64,000 nucleotides of DNA from Guadua angustifolia (GCA_036346375.1 JAYEVE010000673.1:26590-90589); one strand, 5' to 3'. Shown: positions 12,055-24,527, counted from the stretch's first letter. The notes: a model not told the origin generated them from the letters alone. Made by a program: numbers and translations.

Positions 12055-14000
12055 TTGCGCGTCATCTTTGTGATATCTGGATTCCCATCTCTCTCCTTGA
12101 TGGCTTTCTTCACCAGCGACAACGCATCTGCGTCAAAGAGCAGCATTCGCTTCGGCTCCCTCGACTTCATCACCGTCCCGGCGGGAGAGTTCGTGCTCAT
12201 CCCCGCCGCCCTCCAGGCTCAGGCGTCTACCCTGAGCCTAGATCCCGTTGCCGATGCCTTCAGCCACCTCCGGCTTGGGGACCCTGAGCGGACCCTGAGA
12301 CCGGAGTCCATTCAGCGCCGCACCGCCCTCGGCAGTGGCGCGCGCGAGCTTGCGCGGGCGGCAGCCTCACCTCCCGCAAGCTCGCGCCTCGTGGCTATGG
12401 TCGGCCACCTGCCGGCCTCCGTCTATGACTTCTTTGGGCTCCTCGGCCTCGACTCGGCTCGAACGCGAATTGCACCTCCGGTCGTTGTACGCCCGAAAGT
12501 GCAACATGGCGGGCGGGCAGCCACCACCTCCGTCGATCCGAGTCGCCGCCCGGCGTCTTGCGGCGCGGGGCGGAGATTCAGCAGGCGAAACCGCCGAGGC
12601 CTCGGGCTCGTCGCATGGAGCTCCAGCAGCGAACAAGCTGGAGGCCCATGAGGCCAAGCAGCGAGCTCAGTCGACACGGAGCAAAATGGCCGGGACCTTC
12701 GCACACGCACTGCGCGTGCATGAGCGGAGTTCAACAACAAGCTGGTAGGATCACACGGTCTTCAGTACTTCCCGCGCCCGACCAAAATGTCGCCGCATTG
12801 CATGGCGATCTTTGCCGTGGCATTCTGAGCTGAGGACCAGGGGCCAAGGCCACCTACCAGAAACCTCAGGGGCTGGTAGGCGTCTTCTTGATACAGCACA
12901 TGCTGACCTTAATCTCCTTTCGCTCGGGGCCTCTTCTAGCCACCCAAGCAGCGCTTGACGCCTCCGGGCTCTGAGAGTCCGGTGCAAGCAGTGGTCGCCG
13001 CCGATCATCATGAGCCTCCCACACCCGGTCTTGGCCGACACGGGTGAAAGTCGTGGCGTTCAGCACGCAATCGAGACCCGGAAGAAGGTGGGCGGTGTGC
13101 CACTTAATCTCGAGGCGCGGATAGTGGCCGGCGCCACCACCGCGGCCCGAGCCCGATGTGCAGGGCCACGAGCGTTGTCCGGAGATCCTACGCGGACTTC
13201 CCGTCGAGTTCGGGCCCCACCAACATAACCAAGTACTGCCCTGGGGCCACGAACCCCGGTCACAGTTGAAGACTCCGGCTCGCATCTTGCAGGGAGAGGA
13301 AGCGCAGACGATCTTTTGTCATCCGGTGCCTCCCCATCTACCTCGCGGACTCTGCTGCGAGCCTGGCTCGAGTGCTTCCCGCCGACACCATCGAGGAGCT
13401 GGGCCGACTTGAAGAACGTCTTCGTCGGTAACTTTTAGGGCACCTACAAGCGCCTTGAGAACTCACAGGACTGAAAGTCACCAAGCGAAATGGGAGTCTC
13501 TGCAGGGATTACATCGGCGATTCTCCCAACAATGCAACGAGCTCCCCGACATTGCGGCTTGACGCCGTTGTTCGGCGTTCATCCACGACACCTCTTGAAG
13601 GCCACGGTGCACAAGCTGGGCTGCGCCAAGCCCAGGACCACCAAAGAGCTCCTCGACATCACCAATAACCACGCCTCCGTGAGGCCGTTAGAACATTTTT
13701 GATAAGGGAAGGCCAGCGAGAGCCGCCCCGACGCCACGGTGCCACCCCGTCGCTCCGGCAGGGAAGAAGCGAAGGGGGAAGAGGCAGCGAGGGCCCCACG
13801 GTCCACCGCCGATCGTCATCCAAGCGGCGAGCGTCGAGACCCAAACCACCGAAGGCGATGGAGAGCCGTGGTCCGCATCACTTCGTACCTGTTACACAAA
13901 TCGAGGATTGCAAAACCTGAGCGCTTCATCACGGAGTTCCCCACGGGCAAAAGGAAGAAGCGACGACCAGATCGACGCCGAGGCCAAAGGAGGCACCGAT
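12055..14000 (+). pseudogene. Gypsy gag, frameshifted
   Basis: An N-terminal open frame at 12055-12651 is followed by a Retrotrans_gag core recognisable across several frames at about 13310-13700: RAWLECFP, SWADLKNVFVGNF, then TYKRLENSQD and VHKLGCAKPRTTKELLDI. Gag would form the virus-like particle that packages the RNA. The core needs several frame changes and crosses an in-frame TAG after VGNF, so no complete gag protein is encoded. The basic stretch up to 14000 (KRKKRRPDRR) would be the nucleocapsid end; I see no intact zinc knuckle. Confidence 0.75.
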
Positions 14001-14129
14001 GAGTACCCAAAACCCGATGGTTGCCTCACTTGATCTTTGGAGGCGGCATGACTCGCCGACAAAGCGGCGAAGCTTCGCCTTCGCGGTTCACGGTGGCTCT
14101 GTTGCCCAAGTACGCCGGTGGTCGGTGTC

Positions 14130-14560
14130 GCCAATCACCTTTGATCGAACCAACCATCCCGATCCGCCCCGCGCAGGGGAGGTATCCCGGTCATGGCCCC
14201 AGAAGTGGGGACAAAGCGCCTCTAAGGTGCTCATGGATGGCGGCAGAAATTTCAACATTACGTATGTTGAGACCTTGACGCCATGGAATCCAAGGCTCGC
14301 GTCTTCGACCGAGCAAAGCGCCCTTCCGCGCATCGTCCGGCTGCGAGACCCATGCCTCCGCCGAATCGATCTGCCCGTCACCTTTGGGAACGAGACCAAC
14401 TTCGCACCGAGACCCTCACTTTTGAGGTTGTAGGGTTTCTGGTTCCTACCACGTTATCATGGGAGGCCATGCTCGCCAAGTTCATGGCGGTCCCCAATTA
14501 CACTACCTCAAGCCGAAGATCCGGGCGCGGAGTCATCACCGTGGTACGTGCATCTTTTTA
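14130..14560 (+). pseudogene. Gypsy aspartic protease region
   Basis: The frame 13999-14433 contains SPITFDRTNHPD and SKVLMDGGRNFNITYVETL, the form taken by the protease active-site segment in this group (DGGS normally; here DGGR, so the Ser after GG is lost). The protease would process Gag-Pol. The frame shifts after about 14433. Confidence 0.65.
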
Positions 14561-14810
14561 GCTTACATAGCTACTGAAAGCAAAGCGATTCGCGAGTTGG
14601 CGTCGGCGATCGTCGCATCCGCCGGTCGAAAATCTCCGGAGAAACCGGAGGTCCGCCCCGACTCGGACAAGTCGGGGCCGGTCCTTCAAGTCCGCCCGAA
14701 GACACGAAGGAGGTTGCGGTCGATCCGAAGATCCGACCAAGACCGTGCGATAAAACCACGCTCCCGCCAAATAGGAAAAGCGGCTCGTCGATTTCCTCGC
14801 TCCAACAGGG

Positions 14811-15640
14811 ATGTCTTTGCATGAAGCCTTCGACTGCACGGCATCGGAAGTCGCCGAGCACTCCTTGAATATCCGACCCGGCTCAAGGCCGGTCGTTCAG
14901 CGCTTGCGCCACTTCGACGAGGAGAAGCGCAAGGTTATTGGCGAACAAATCGCCAAGCTTTTGGCTGCAGGGTTCATAAAAGAGGTCCGTCACCCCGGGT
15001 GGCTGGCCAACCCTGTACTTGTAAAGAAGAAGTCCGGGCAATGGAGAATGTGCGTTGACTACACGAGCCTCAACAAGGCATGTCCCAAGGACCCTTTTCC
15101 ATTGCCCCGCATCGACCAAGTTATCAACTCCACCGCAGGGTGCGAATCCCTGTCTTTCCTGGATGCCTACTCAGGCTACCACCAGATAGTGATGAAAGAG
15201 TCCGATCAGCTCGTGACCTCATTCATCACTCCGTTCAACTTCGTTACATTCGTGACAATGCCGTTCATCTGAAAAATCACGGGTGCTACATACGGCGATG
15301 TATGCAAGCGCAGCCGACGACGGTCGAGCGTAACCTCGAGGCATACGTGGGCGACATCTTTTCAAAACTAAGAAGGCAGACGATCTCGTCGCCGACTTAG
15401 GAGAGACTTTTGCGAACCTCCGGCGGTTTCACATCAGGCTCAACCCCGAGAAGTGTGTTTTCGGAGTCCCCAAGGGGAAAGCTGCTCGGTTTCATCGTTT
15501 CCGGGCGTGGCATCAAAGCCAATCGAGAGAAGATCTCGCGATCATGAAGATGGGCCCGATCGGCAATCTCAAAAGAGTCAAAGGCGGCGGGATGCTGGCG
15601 GCCTTGAAACCGTTCGTCTCTCACCTCGGTGGCGCGGGAT
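14811..15640 (+). pseudogene. Gypsy reverse transcriptase (RVT_1), catalytic box mutated
   Basis: The clean stretch 14811-15272 gives FDCTASEVAEHSLNIRPGS, LAAGFIKEVRHPGWLANPVL, WRMCVDYTSLNKACPKDPFP and SFLDAYSGYHQI, all standard Ty3/gypsy RT. After a frame change the active-site box reads Tyr-Val-Gly-Asp at 15344-15355 instead of YVDD, losing one catalytic Asp. LNPEKCVFGVPKGK-like sequence follows at about 15435-15480 in yet another frame. The enzyme cannot be functional. Confidence 0.9.
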
Positions 15641-16610
15641 CTTGCTTTACAAAATGCTTAAAAGTCCGATCACTTCAAGCGGGCCTTGAAGCGCGGGAAG
15701 CCCTCAATCGGTGAAGGCATTCCGACCACACCCGGTCTGATCGCCCGGCGCCCGAAGAATCACTCCTCCTTTACATCGCCGCCCGACCCGAGTCATCGGT
15801 GGCGCTTGTTGTGGAAGCCGAGCGAGGAGGCCATATTCTCAAGGTACAACGGCGGTGTACTTCATCGATGAAGTACTCTTGAGTCAAAGCTCGATATCCT
15901 TGATCGAAGGCGCTCTATCACGGTTCTCATCGCTAAGAGGAAGTTGGTCCACTACTTTGGCCGGCATTCGATCTCTGTGGTGACCTCCATGCGCTCGGCG
16001 AAATCATTATGTCATAGCGCCGGGAAGGATAGCCAAGTGGGCTCTCGAGCTCAACGACCCACGACGATCGTCGTCCCGGACGCGACGATCAAGTCGCCAG
16101 AGTCTTAACCCGACCGTCGCCGAGTGGACGAAAGCCGGCGCCGCCCGTGAAGAAACCAGTCTTGGGCGATGTACTTAACCGGATCTTACACCAGAGCGGG
16201 GCAAGGGCTGGAGTCGTCCTCGTTCCCGCAGAAACAAGCTCGATCGCCGTCGGTTGCACTTCAACGCAACCAACAACGTCGCCCGTCTGAAGCTTGCTAA
16301 ATCAGCGGTCTTCGGATCGGCTGCCGACCTCGGCGCCGCGCCGGCGGCTTTGCGTACCACGGCGACTCCAGCTGGTCGTCGACCAAGTCATGAAGGCTTC
16401 CGAACCTCGTGACTTCCCGCGATGGCAGCATCTTCAAGAGATGCTGCAGTTGGAGGAAAGGTTCAAGGGTTTCGAACTTCACCATAGCTACCGACGCCAC
16501 AATGGCGAGGCCGACTACCTAGCCAATTTGACCTCCAGCTGGGGACCGGTCCCGCCGGGGATCTTCGTCTCCGACCTCTACAAGCCATTCGTCCGACTGG
16601 ACTCCCCTTA
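15641..16610 (+). pseudogene. Gypsy RNase H region
   Basis: Scattered frames resemble the connection and RNase H domains. The clearest piece, 16380-16560, has LVVDQVMKASEPRD, GFELHHSYRRHNGEADYLAN, matching the last third of plant Gypsy RNase H with its His and Asp. The upstream part is too frameshifted to read. Confidence 0.65.
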
Positions 16611-16693
16611 GAACAATACCAGAGCCCTCGGGGAGGCGCCCCCCGATCGCCGAGCACCCGGGATCGGAACCCTCTGGGTCGGGCCCTGTCGTA

Positions 16694-17900
16694 TTGGTCG
16701 CCGATTCCGACTGGAGGAAGCCCTTTATCGACCGACTGACCAAAGGATCGCTCCCCGCCGACCCCACCGAGGCCCGGCGCCTCGCTCGACTGACGAAATC
16801 CTTCGTCCTGATCGGGGAAGATCTCTATAAGAAGAGCCCCTCCGGGGTCCACCAGAAGTGCATTTTGGCGGATCAAGGGAAGCAGCTGCTGCTCAACATC
16901 CATGCCGGAGTCTGCGGTCACCACGCCGTACCATGATCCCTCGTGGGCAAAGCCTTCCGCCAAGGCTTCTATTGGCCGACCGCGATGGCCGATGCTGAGC
17001 AAATCGTTCGCACCTGCGAAGGGTGCCAATTCTTAAGCTTAGCGAGCGCATCTCCCGCACAAGCCTCGCAGACGATCCCTATCACTTGGCGTTCGCCATT
17101 TGGGGCTCGTCTGGTCGGACCTTCGGGGAAGGCGCCGGGGCTTGACTCACCTACTCGTTGCGGTGGACAAGTTCACCAAGTGGATAGAAGCTAAGCCGGT
17201 CGCCACCATCACCTTCGATCACGAGCGACCAACTATCCGCAACATCGTTTATCGGTTGGAGTCGAACTCCATTATCGCGATAACGAACGCGAGTTCACGG
17301 GGAAGGAGTTTCTCGAGTTCTCTGACGATTTCAACATCGCGTCGACCGGGCATTTGTAGCCCATCCGCGACTAACGGCGGGTCGGTAGCGCCAGCGCCTT
17401 GATCCTCAAGGGCTCAAACCGCGAATCTTGGTAGGCCGAAGGATTCGCAGAGACCTTTGGCGGCTGAATTGCCCTCTGTCCTCTGGAGCCTGCGGACCAC
17501 GCCGACTGGATTCACACCATTCTTCTGGTGTTGTTATGCCGAGGCCGTTTACCAACCGACACAGGTGTGGCGCCCCAAGACTACTGAGCCTTGACAGCCT
17601 TGAGGGCTCGGCCCAGCGCAACAAGAGCGCCATCGACCCGGCTTGGCGAGCGCGATGTGGTGGTCCTGATCGGCCAAAGTACCCGTGAGACGCTGCGGCG
17701 TTACCATGTTCGCCAGGTTCGTGGACGGTCCTTCAACGTCGGCGACTTGGTCCTGCGGCAGGTTCAGTCCAACATTGGCAGACACAAGCTATCCCCTCTG
17801 TGGGAAGGGCCCTTCACCATCGCAGAGATCCTCCGACCAGGCACCTTTCGACTCAAAAGCCGCCGGCGACAACATTGTACCCAATGCATGGAATATTGAA
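16694..17900 (+). pseudogene. Gypsy integrase, frameshifted
   Basis: An H2C2 zinc-binding domain is visible as HAGVCGHH (about 16900) and RTCEGCQF (about 17010). The catalytic core shows THLLVAVDKFTKWIEAKPV (17135-17190) with the first Asp of the DDE triad, but the part carrying the second Asp and Glu is scrambled by indels. The C-terminal domain reads GRHKLSPLWEGPFTIAEIL at about 17780-17830. At least four frame changes are needed. Confidence 0.82.
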
Positions 17901-18423
17901 GCTAAAGAAATTTTACCCTTAAAACTTTTTCTTTATTCACGTGCCTATAACAAACCCCGAGCGAGCGCGGTGTCTTCGATATCCGCATACGATCGTCGTC
18001 ATATGCGCCGGGGTATTTGTGCATCTGCATAGCCACGGGATGGCATAAGCAAGCCATCGTGACCCCTAGCGGTAACTCATTCGACCAAAAGTGCTCGGCC
18101 TACGCCCGTCTGGCTGCAATAACGCCAGCGGCGAATAAGAATTGCCCGTCGCGAGCGGTCCTAGTCGGTTTCGGTAGCGCCTTTGGACTATCAACTCTGT
18201 CGTTATTTTGGCGTTTTCTTCAAAAGCGGCTTTGGCCTCTCAGCTCACATAACCCTAGTGATCCACGAGAGCTACGGTCATCCGGCTGAGCGCTCACCAC
18301 AAAAAGAAGAACGCGCAAATAAAGGGCAAAGTTTTCAAAAAGACACGGCGTACAACGTGTGTATATTACATCACACAGAAACAAAAGTTGGGCTCAGGCG
18401 CCTGGGGCGTTCCTAAGCTAAGC

Positions 18424-19446
18424 TCAGGCATTACCCTCGACGGTATCGTCATCAGAGCTATCACTGCCCCCGGACGCCTCGCCCAGCTCGGCCACCCTCT
18501 CCACCGCCGATCTCACGCTGGCCCGCACTCGGTCGGCATCCCCCTCGATCCCGGCAATGGTCGTGATCGGGTCGAAGAGCGTCGCGGTGGCGCCAGCAGC
18601 GAGCCAAGCACGATCTACTCGCCCGCGGAGGCGGCTCGCCTCGCGAAGCGAGCAGCTCACGCAAAGCAGGAGCGGTCGGCAAGGCGTCGGCCGCTGGGCG
18701 AGTGGAAGCGTACCCGACGGAGTAGGCTCAGAGGCTCCTGCAGCCTCACCCCCAGAGACTCCAGGCTCCTGCCCATACCCTCGAAGGCTAAGCGGAGGCG
18801 GGGAGAGGAGGCCTTCTGGCGAGGCCACGCTCCTCGTACTGTCGAGCGAGGTCCTCCCGACGGCCTCAACTGGGCCCGCAGGATGGCGACGTCTCTTCTC
18901 GCGCCTTGGCGAAGCTCCTTCGAGGGCTTCGGCCCAGAAACCAGCCCGCCGCCACTTACTCGCGCGCCTACGCGATTCCTCCTCGGCGGCTGGGCAGACT
19001 TTGCCGAGCAAGCACTTACGCCTCCGGGCGGCGTCCGTTGCCGCTGCCGCCGCCGATGCATCCGACGTCGGTGCGGCGACCGTCATCTTTGGCTGTCCAG
19101 CGCCTCGTCGTAGAGGTAGTGGCATCGCCTCTCTCGCCCAAAGCGGTGCGCCTTGAGCAATGGCAGATGGTTCACAAGAGCCCGAACCAGTGGCACTAGG
19201 GGAAAGCAACAAACAGTTTAACATCAGCGACAAAAAGAAGGCCGAAGCCATCTTGACATAAAAAAGAGGAACTCACCCTGGAAGAGGGTTCCGGATGCGG
19301 AAGATCGACGAGGGCAATACGAGCCCTCCCCTTCTTGTGCGCATGGGCAACCAAACGACGGTGCGGGGCTTCTTGGGGCTCGACCCCAGAGGGTCCACTG
19401 TCGCCTCCCGCTTGCCGACCCTACGATCGTCGTCCCCGCTCGCCAT
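18424..19446 (-). CDS. Antisense two-exon gene inside the Gypsy element
   Basis: Exon 1 runs from an ATG at 19446 to 19277 (170 nt) and ends at a strong donor, CCAGG/GTGAGT. Exon 2 runs from 19195, after the acceptor TTTCCCCTAG, to the stop at 18424. The 80-bp intron joins the two in frame (GG + T), giving about 313 aa. The protein begins MASGDDDRRVGKREATVD, is rich in Arg, Ala and Ser, and ends in an acidic tail containing SDSSDDDTVEGNA. No catalytic domain is recognised. A TATA box lies about 105 bp upstream. Additional ORFs in this position and orientation are known from plant Tat-group elements; their function is unclear. It stays open while sense pol has decayed, but GC-rich DNA keeps frames open by chance. 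The opposite strand is also open at 18388-19113. Confidence 0.6.
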
Positions 19447-19552
19447 CAACACTCGCGTCTCCTAGCCTTTTCCTCTTTTTTCGCCGAAGGGCAGAGGGAG
19501 AGCGGGAGGACGAGGAGAATGACTGCGCGTGGTTACCTCTCCCCCCGCGCCG

Positions 19553-19560
19553 TATATAGG
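19553..19560 (-). promoter_or_regulatory. Candidate TATA box of the antisense gene
   Basis: On the minus strand CCTATATACGG stands in GC-rich DNA about 105 bp before the antisense ATG, at a typical distance for a short 5' UTR. Confidence 0.55.
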
Positions 19561-21946
19561 GGTGGGGCGGAGTGGTCGAAGCGAAGTCACTCCGGGCCGC
19601 GCGCCGCACACGCATTAACTTCACGTCCCGCGTGATGGGGCAGCTGCTCTATCCACGCCCCCGCCGCATTAAAATGCGGCGTGATCATGGGGGCGAAAGG
19701 ACGCCGCTTCGACCAGGGAGACACAACGCGACTCTTCGGTTTCGGCTCCGTGATGGGCCGGCCGTAAAGAAAGGCCTGGGCGAGCTGTGGAAGCACCAAG
19801 GTGGCAGAAGGCCCATTAACCCCCCCACCCGGGGGCCTAATAGCCGCAACGTCGCCGACATATGCAAGGAAAAGTTAAGGCAATCCTTTCCTTAAAAGTT
19901 TTCCACATTCGTTTTTTCATTCCTCTGAGTTTGAGCGCTGCGTAGCGACCGTAAGCTTGATCCCTACGCACCGCTCGGGAGGCTACAAGTTCGCACACTT
20001 TCACAGGTCAGATAACCCGGTCGGCCATGCGATTCTCCCTGGCAGTAACCCTCTCGACCCAAGCGCCACAGCCTACGCCCCAGCGGCTATGGTTACGAAG
20101 TAGTGCTTTGGGGTAGAAGGAAATGCCCGTGTGGTACGATCCATAGCCGGTCGGGGACACTCCTCTCCCATGACAAGTGCAAGCGAACATTCCGTTTCCT
20201 AGGTCCTTATTTTCTCTTCTGTGAGCCCTCCCCAAAAGTGCCAACATACCTACGCCTGTATAACCTCCGCGGTTTTTTAAGCCACGGTCATCGAATGTTC
20301 ATCGCCTCTGGGAAGCGCGAAGAATAAAGCTGGACCTACGGAACCTCCCGACCCGACTGGCCATCTGGTTCCCTTATAATGGTAACCCTTTCGACCCAGT
20401 CCATGACATCTTCAGGAATGGAAACCGCAAAAAGGCAAAGAAGCGGCTACGGCAAAAGGCGGAAGTATGCCCCAACGTTCGACATACCGAGTCTACAGGT
20501 ACCTACCAAAGCACATGCCGGCCGGGCAAGCACCAACCGATTGCTCGCCGGTCAAGCGGACGTCGCTTCAGTCGAAGCATCGCGCTTCCCGTCACAAACG
20601 CTACATCAGGACGCTGGTGAGATGTATCGCCCTCAACCACTTCAATTCGCATTTAATTTCTGCAGCACATTGAATGCTAGCAGGAGGCGCCAGGCGAGGC
20701 GCCCCGCGACCTCTCGATCTCAGCCTTCGAGCCGGCTCAAACCAGGCCGAAGAAGGTATGAAAAGCCCACTGGGCCGCAGCGGCCTCGAGGTGGCGAGAG
20801 GGCTCGAACGCCCCGCGATTAAGACTTGGCTACGGGCGCTTAAGGCAAAATCCACCAAGTGGATTCCTAACCGCCCCGGCAAGCGAATCGAGCGAGGGGC
20901 GAGTTCAAGGCGAACCCTCGGTGGGTCTTTAGTTGGGTTGGCGGACGACCCAATCGCCTTAACTTGTGTCCGAGATCATACTTCAAACTCTCATGGAGCC
21001 CAAAGCGTGACCAGTGCAAGGCCAGATTCTGAACGGCTGAGGGTCGATACGGGATTGAGTAAAGAAAGGTTTTTATGAGTCGCCCCAGTAGTCGGACACC
21101 AGCCGAGGATCGTCCGCTCGGAGATCGTTTGATCTCCAGGGCCCACTCGGATAACCCATTTGTAGCTCCACGAGCATGGTGTTTGGCCGACGCATGGCAA
21201 ACACGTGCTTGCTCACCCCCTACAGGTCCCACACCTGCGGGCGGGGCGTACACGTGGGACCGACAGCGACCTCTCCTCCCGCAGATAGCCTCGCCCGACG
21301 AGGATCAGGGATGGATTCCCCTCGCCTAGCTGCGGCATTAAACCAGCCCGACTAACTTGTCTAGCTACGACATAAAACGAGCACTCGGGGCAGAACCTCA
21401 TGAAGGCATCACGGACTTCCTGCCGAGCCACCTGACGCGTCTAGCTGCGACGTAAAACAAGCACTCGAGAAACCAGAACCTCTCGCGAAGGCATCTGGAC
21501 CGGCCGACCAAGTCGGTCGGGCTCGTTTTGGCCGGGATAACCCCCCGACCAGCTCCCTGACCTACTCGGGGGCTACACCCACCGGGTGCGCTCGTGCGCA
21601 CCCAGTTAGAACGGACAACCAAGCTGGTCGGATCCCGTTTCTCGAGGCAACATTCTGATCCACTCGAAGGCTCAGAGTCGATCAAGCTCGCTCGCCTTCG
21701 GTCGGATTCTTTGCCAACCAATCTAAACCCCAAACCAGCTCTGCGGTCGCTCGAAACTACCCATCGGTCTTTGCGCAGCGCACCAGTGGGACCGGCCGAC
21801 CCGAGATTGGTCGGACTCGACCAATAAGCGACCATCCGCAAGGAGACCCGTTGCCGTCAAGCGGCGCCACGCTCTTGAGGACCATACGAGCGAAGATAAA
21901 GGGTCCATCGAGAACGCCCACGTTTGGGGCGGATCCCCGAGGCTCT
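19561..21946. other. Gypsy 3' noncoding region
   Basis: GC-rich and without recognisable sense genes. An imperfect duplication of about 80 bp (GTCTAGCT(A/G)CGAC at 21358 and 21438) lies near its end. Several frames are open in every direction, as expected from base composition. The polypurine tract before the 3' LTR is degenerate (TTTGGGGCGGATCCCCGAGG). Confidence 0.55.
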
Positions 21947-23018
21947 TGGCGAATACTCTACCAGGTACCCCCAAAGAAAGTATGCATCCATTTCAAGATC
22001 GCATCTCTCTCAAGTGATCCGGGTTGAAGTCCGGATCGTGATGTCTGGTGCGCGAAGGAGGAAGGCTATGCTGGTTTGCATCCCGATCAAGGCCCCTCTA
22101 GCCGAAGAGTCCCCGCCGGTCAGTCGAGCCTAGCCTCGGGTCGAGGCGCCCCGTCGGCCCAGACCTGGACCAGTCAAGACGCCACATAGCTCCACCTCCG
22201 AGCCAAAGGGCTATGCTAGGCGCCCTTGCAAGGTCCGCCAAAGACCCGGTCCAGACAGCACCGTAAGCTCGACACTGGATCTTGACAGGGGCCCCAGCGA
22301 AGCTTTGGCTCCACAACCTCAAATCACGTCAATGGCCTACGCCTAGGTCACCGATCTCCTGACACAGACGGTCATGTTAGGCGGTGGCTCCTTCCCAAAA
22401 GCGACAGGAGGCGGCCTCACCCAGCTTCCGTCCTCAAGATGTCAACATCGACAAGCACACCTTCCCAGCAAGCGCGTCCGTTGTACATACTCCATTGACA
22501 GGCGCACAGAGGGCAGGTGTGCACCTTCCCAACGAAGCGTCGTCCGTTGTGACTACCAACCCAGTATGGGGTCAACAAAAAACTGTCAATCATCAAGACC
22601 AAAGACCGGGACACCCGGACTTAGTGTGCCCCTACCTTTTTTCAAAATCCCGTGTAACCTGCCCCCTCGGCCTATATAAAGGGAGGCAGGGCCCTCAGGG
22701 AGGAGGGACGGACACGTTCATTTGTTTTCTCGCTGGACACACACTAAGCCTTCCGACCCGGCTCAACATCCAACTAAGGCAAGCCCTCCCGACCTTCTCC
22801 TTCCCGAGTGGCGCTAAGGGCTCGTCCTTAGCCTCACTTGTAACCTCCGGTGACCTCGGCTTTCGAGAATAATACAAACCACCACCACGAATTGGAAGTA
22901 GGGCGTTGGCCGAACCAAGTATACATCGAGACTTTCTTAGTCTAACCATTCGAGGAGAGGGGACGCGCGAACCCCCAAACTCACAAATTTACTTGCCGGT
23001 TATCTGAAACAATCGTGA
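21947..23018 (+). repeat. Gypsy 3' LTR
   Basis: Begins TGGCGAATACTC and ends GAAACAATCGTGA; it is followed by the TAATG duplication at 23019-23023. It shares the TATA box and downstream sequence with the 5' LTR. Confidence 0.88.
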
Positions 23019-23023
23019 TAATG
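23019..23023. repeat. Target site duplication of the Gypsy element, right (TAATG)
   Basis: Exact match to 10951-10955. Confidence 0.9.
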
Positions 23024-24520
23024 TTGTCCTTTCCCTCTTTTTTCGGGATGTAGGTCGTTCCTCAATTCCAAGAGTTTAAGGTCCTTCCGAGCTTGCGGTG
23101 TATCTTCGATTTTCCGTACATATCTATGTAGCCTAGCGGAGTTCAAGTAGACATTCTTCGTGATGTGCATGAAGCCAAGTGAGTGACGAACCTCCATGAC
23201 TTCCCAATAAGGCAAGTCCCAAAATATTGACTTCTTCTTTCACATGTGTGCCTGACCATCCTCATTCTGCACATGTTTGCTTCCAGGACCCTTTCTAAAT
23301 ACTATTTTCAAATCCTTTAACATAGTAAACACACGTGGTCCACTACAATGCTAAGGCCTTGCATGAAGGTCTGGTTGCCCGTTAAATTTCCTGTCTTTCT
23401 TCCGCAACGGGTGACTCGTAAGAAGAAACCTACGGTGACCCATGTACACAACCTTCCGAGGGTTTTTCGGTACATGCTCGTCCGTTTCATCTAAACCTTT
23501 GGATCACGAGCTCTATATCCTTTGGCAGTTAGGCAGACAGATTCTAGGGAAGCGAGCGATCGTTGATTGTTACAAATAACAATGCACGTAGGGTGAAATA
23601 CTCCCTTTTGTACTCATCCCATACCCTTGCACCATCGTCCCACAATGTCACAAGATCTTCAACCAATGGTTTCAGGTAAACATCGATGTCATTTCCAGAG
23701 TTGCTTGGGGCCTTGGATCAACAACGACATCATGATGTACTTTCGCTTCATGCACAACCATGGTGTAATAGGCCAGGTGCTATGGCTGCTGCTCAATTCT
23801 CCGAAAGGATTCATCCCATCGGTACTCAACCCAAACCTTATGTTTCTCACCTCATCTGCGAAGTCCGCACGTCCGATCGACTTTCCTCCTTTGTGAGCCA
23901 TCTGGAGGTGTCTAAGCATCCGTCGTCCTTACACTCTTCTTTGTGCCAACGCATCATCACGGGCATGCGCTTTGTTAGCAAACATACGTTTTAATCGGGG
24001 ATCATAGGGAAATACCACAACACTTTATTTGGAGGTCTCTTCTTCTTACGCTCCCCATCTATTTCACTTGGATAAATCACGCTTCACCTTATCTTAGTGA
24101 TTCTTTGCATAATGGACAAACATCCAAATTGGCATACTCATTACAATCTGAGGATACAATCATTAGGACATGCGTGTATCTTACGTACTTCAATCCCAAA
24201 GGATAGATGACTTGCTTGGCTTCATATGTAGATTCGGCAGCAGTGTTATCTTGGAAGCAACTTCTTTCACGAGTGATAACAACTCATTGAATCCCATATC
24301 GACACACCATTTGTAGCCTTCCATTGCATGAGTTCGAGCAGTGGTACAGCGACTTTGTGTGTACATCCACGCTTTGGGTACAAAGGAGTTCTATGGTCCT
24401 CTAACATCTGTTGGAACTTATCGAGTCGTCTTTCATCTGTGTAGTCTCCCTCTCAAATCCGCTGACATCTGGTCTAGCTCATCATCACCAAAGTCACCAA
24501 GTGTTTCTTCCACGGAACGT
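23024..24520 (-). pseudogene. CACTA Tnp2 (TnpD) transposase, middle part
   Basis: Minus-strand frames carry the Tnp2 transposase core. At 23919-23690 there is IRFGLSTDGMNPFGELSSSHS, and the same frame has PWLCMKRKYIMMSLLIQGP. At 23215-23020 there is PYWEVMEVRHSLGFMHITKN and DTPQARKDL. The 24520-23930 section is the N-terminal part of the core and is more decayed. The piece joins 9480-10950 once the Gypsy element is removed and 36025-36346 once the Copia element is removed. Stops and shifts make it nonfunctional. Confidence 0.85.
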
Positions 24521-24527
24521 GTGCGTG

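Larger units (their letters stand above)
10956..23018 (+). mobile_element. Ty3/gypsy LTR retrotransposon, Tat-like, nested in CACTA Tnp2
   Basis: Two LTRs of about 1.07 kb flank gag, protease, RT, RNase H and integrase in Gypsy order, with a perfect 5-bp TAATG duplication. The long region between integrase and the 3' LTR (about 4 kb) with an antisense ORF is a feature of Tat-group elements. The sense genes contain many frameshifts and stops. Removing the element rejoins the Tnp2 frame, which proves the insertion point. The LTRs differ from each other at many positions, mostly in GC-rich stretches, so it is old or partly mis-assembled. Confidence 0.93.

Noticed and set aside
12335..12748. Several overlapping ORFs on both strands in the Gypsy gag region
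   Set aside because: They are base-composition shadows in a GC-rich stretch. Only the gag-like frames and motif order were used.
18388..19113. 241-aa plus-strand ORF in the Gypsy element
   Set aside because: It mirrors the antisense exon 2, has no splice or promoter context and no similarity. GC-rich DNA keeps both strands open, so I kept only the strand with TATA, donor and acceptor.
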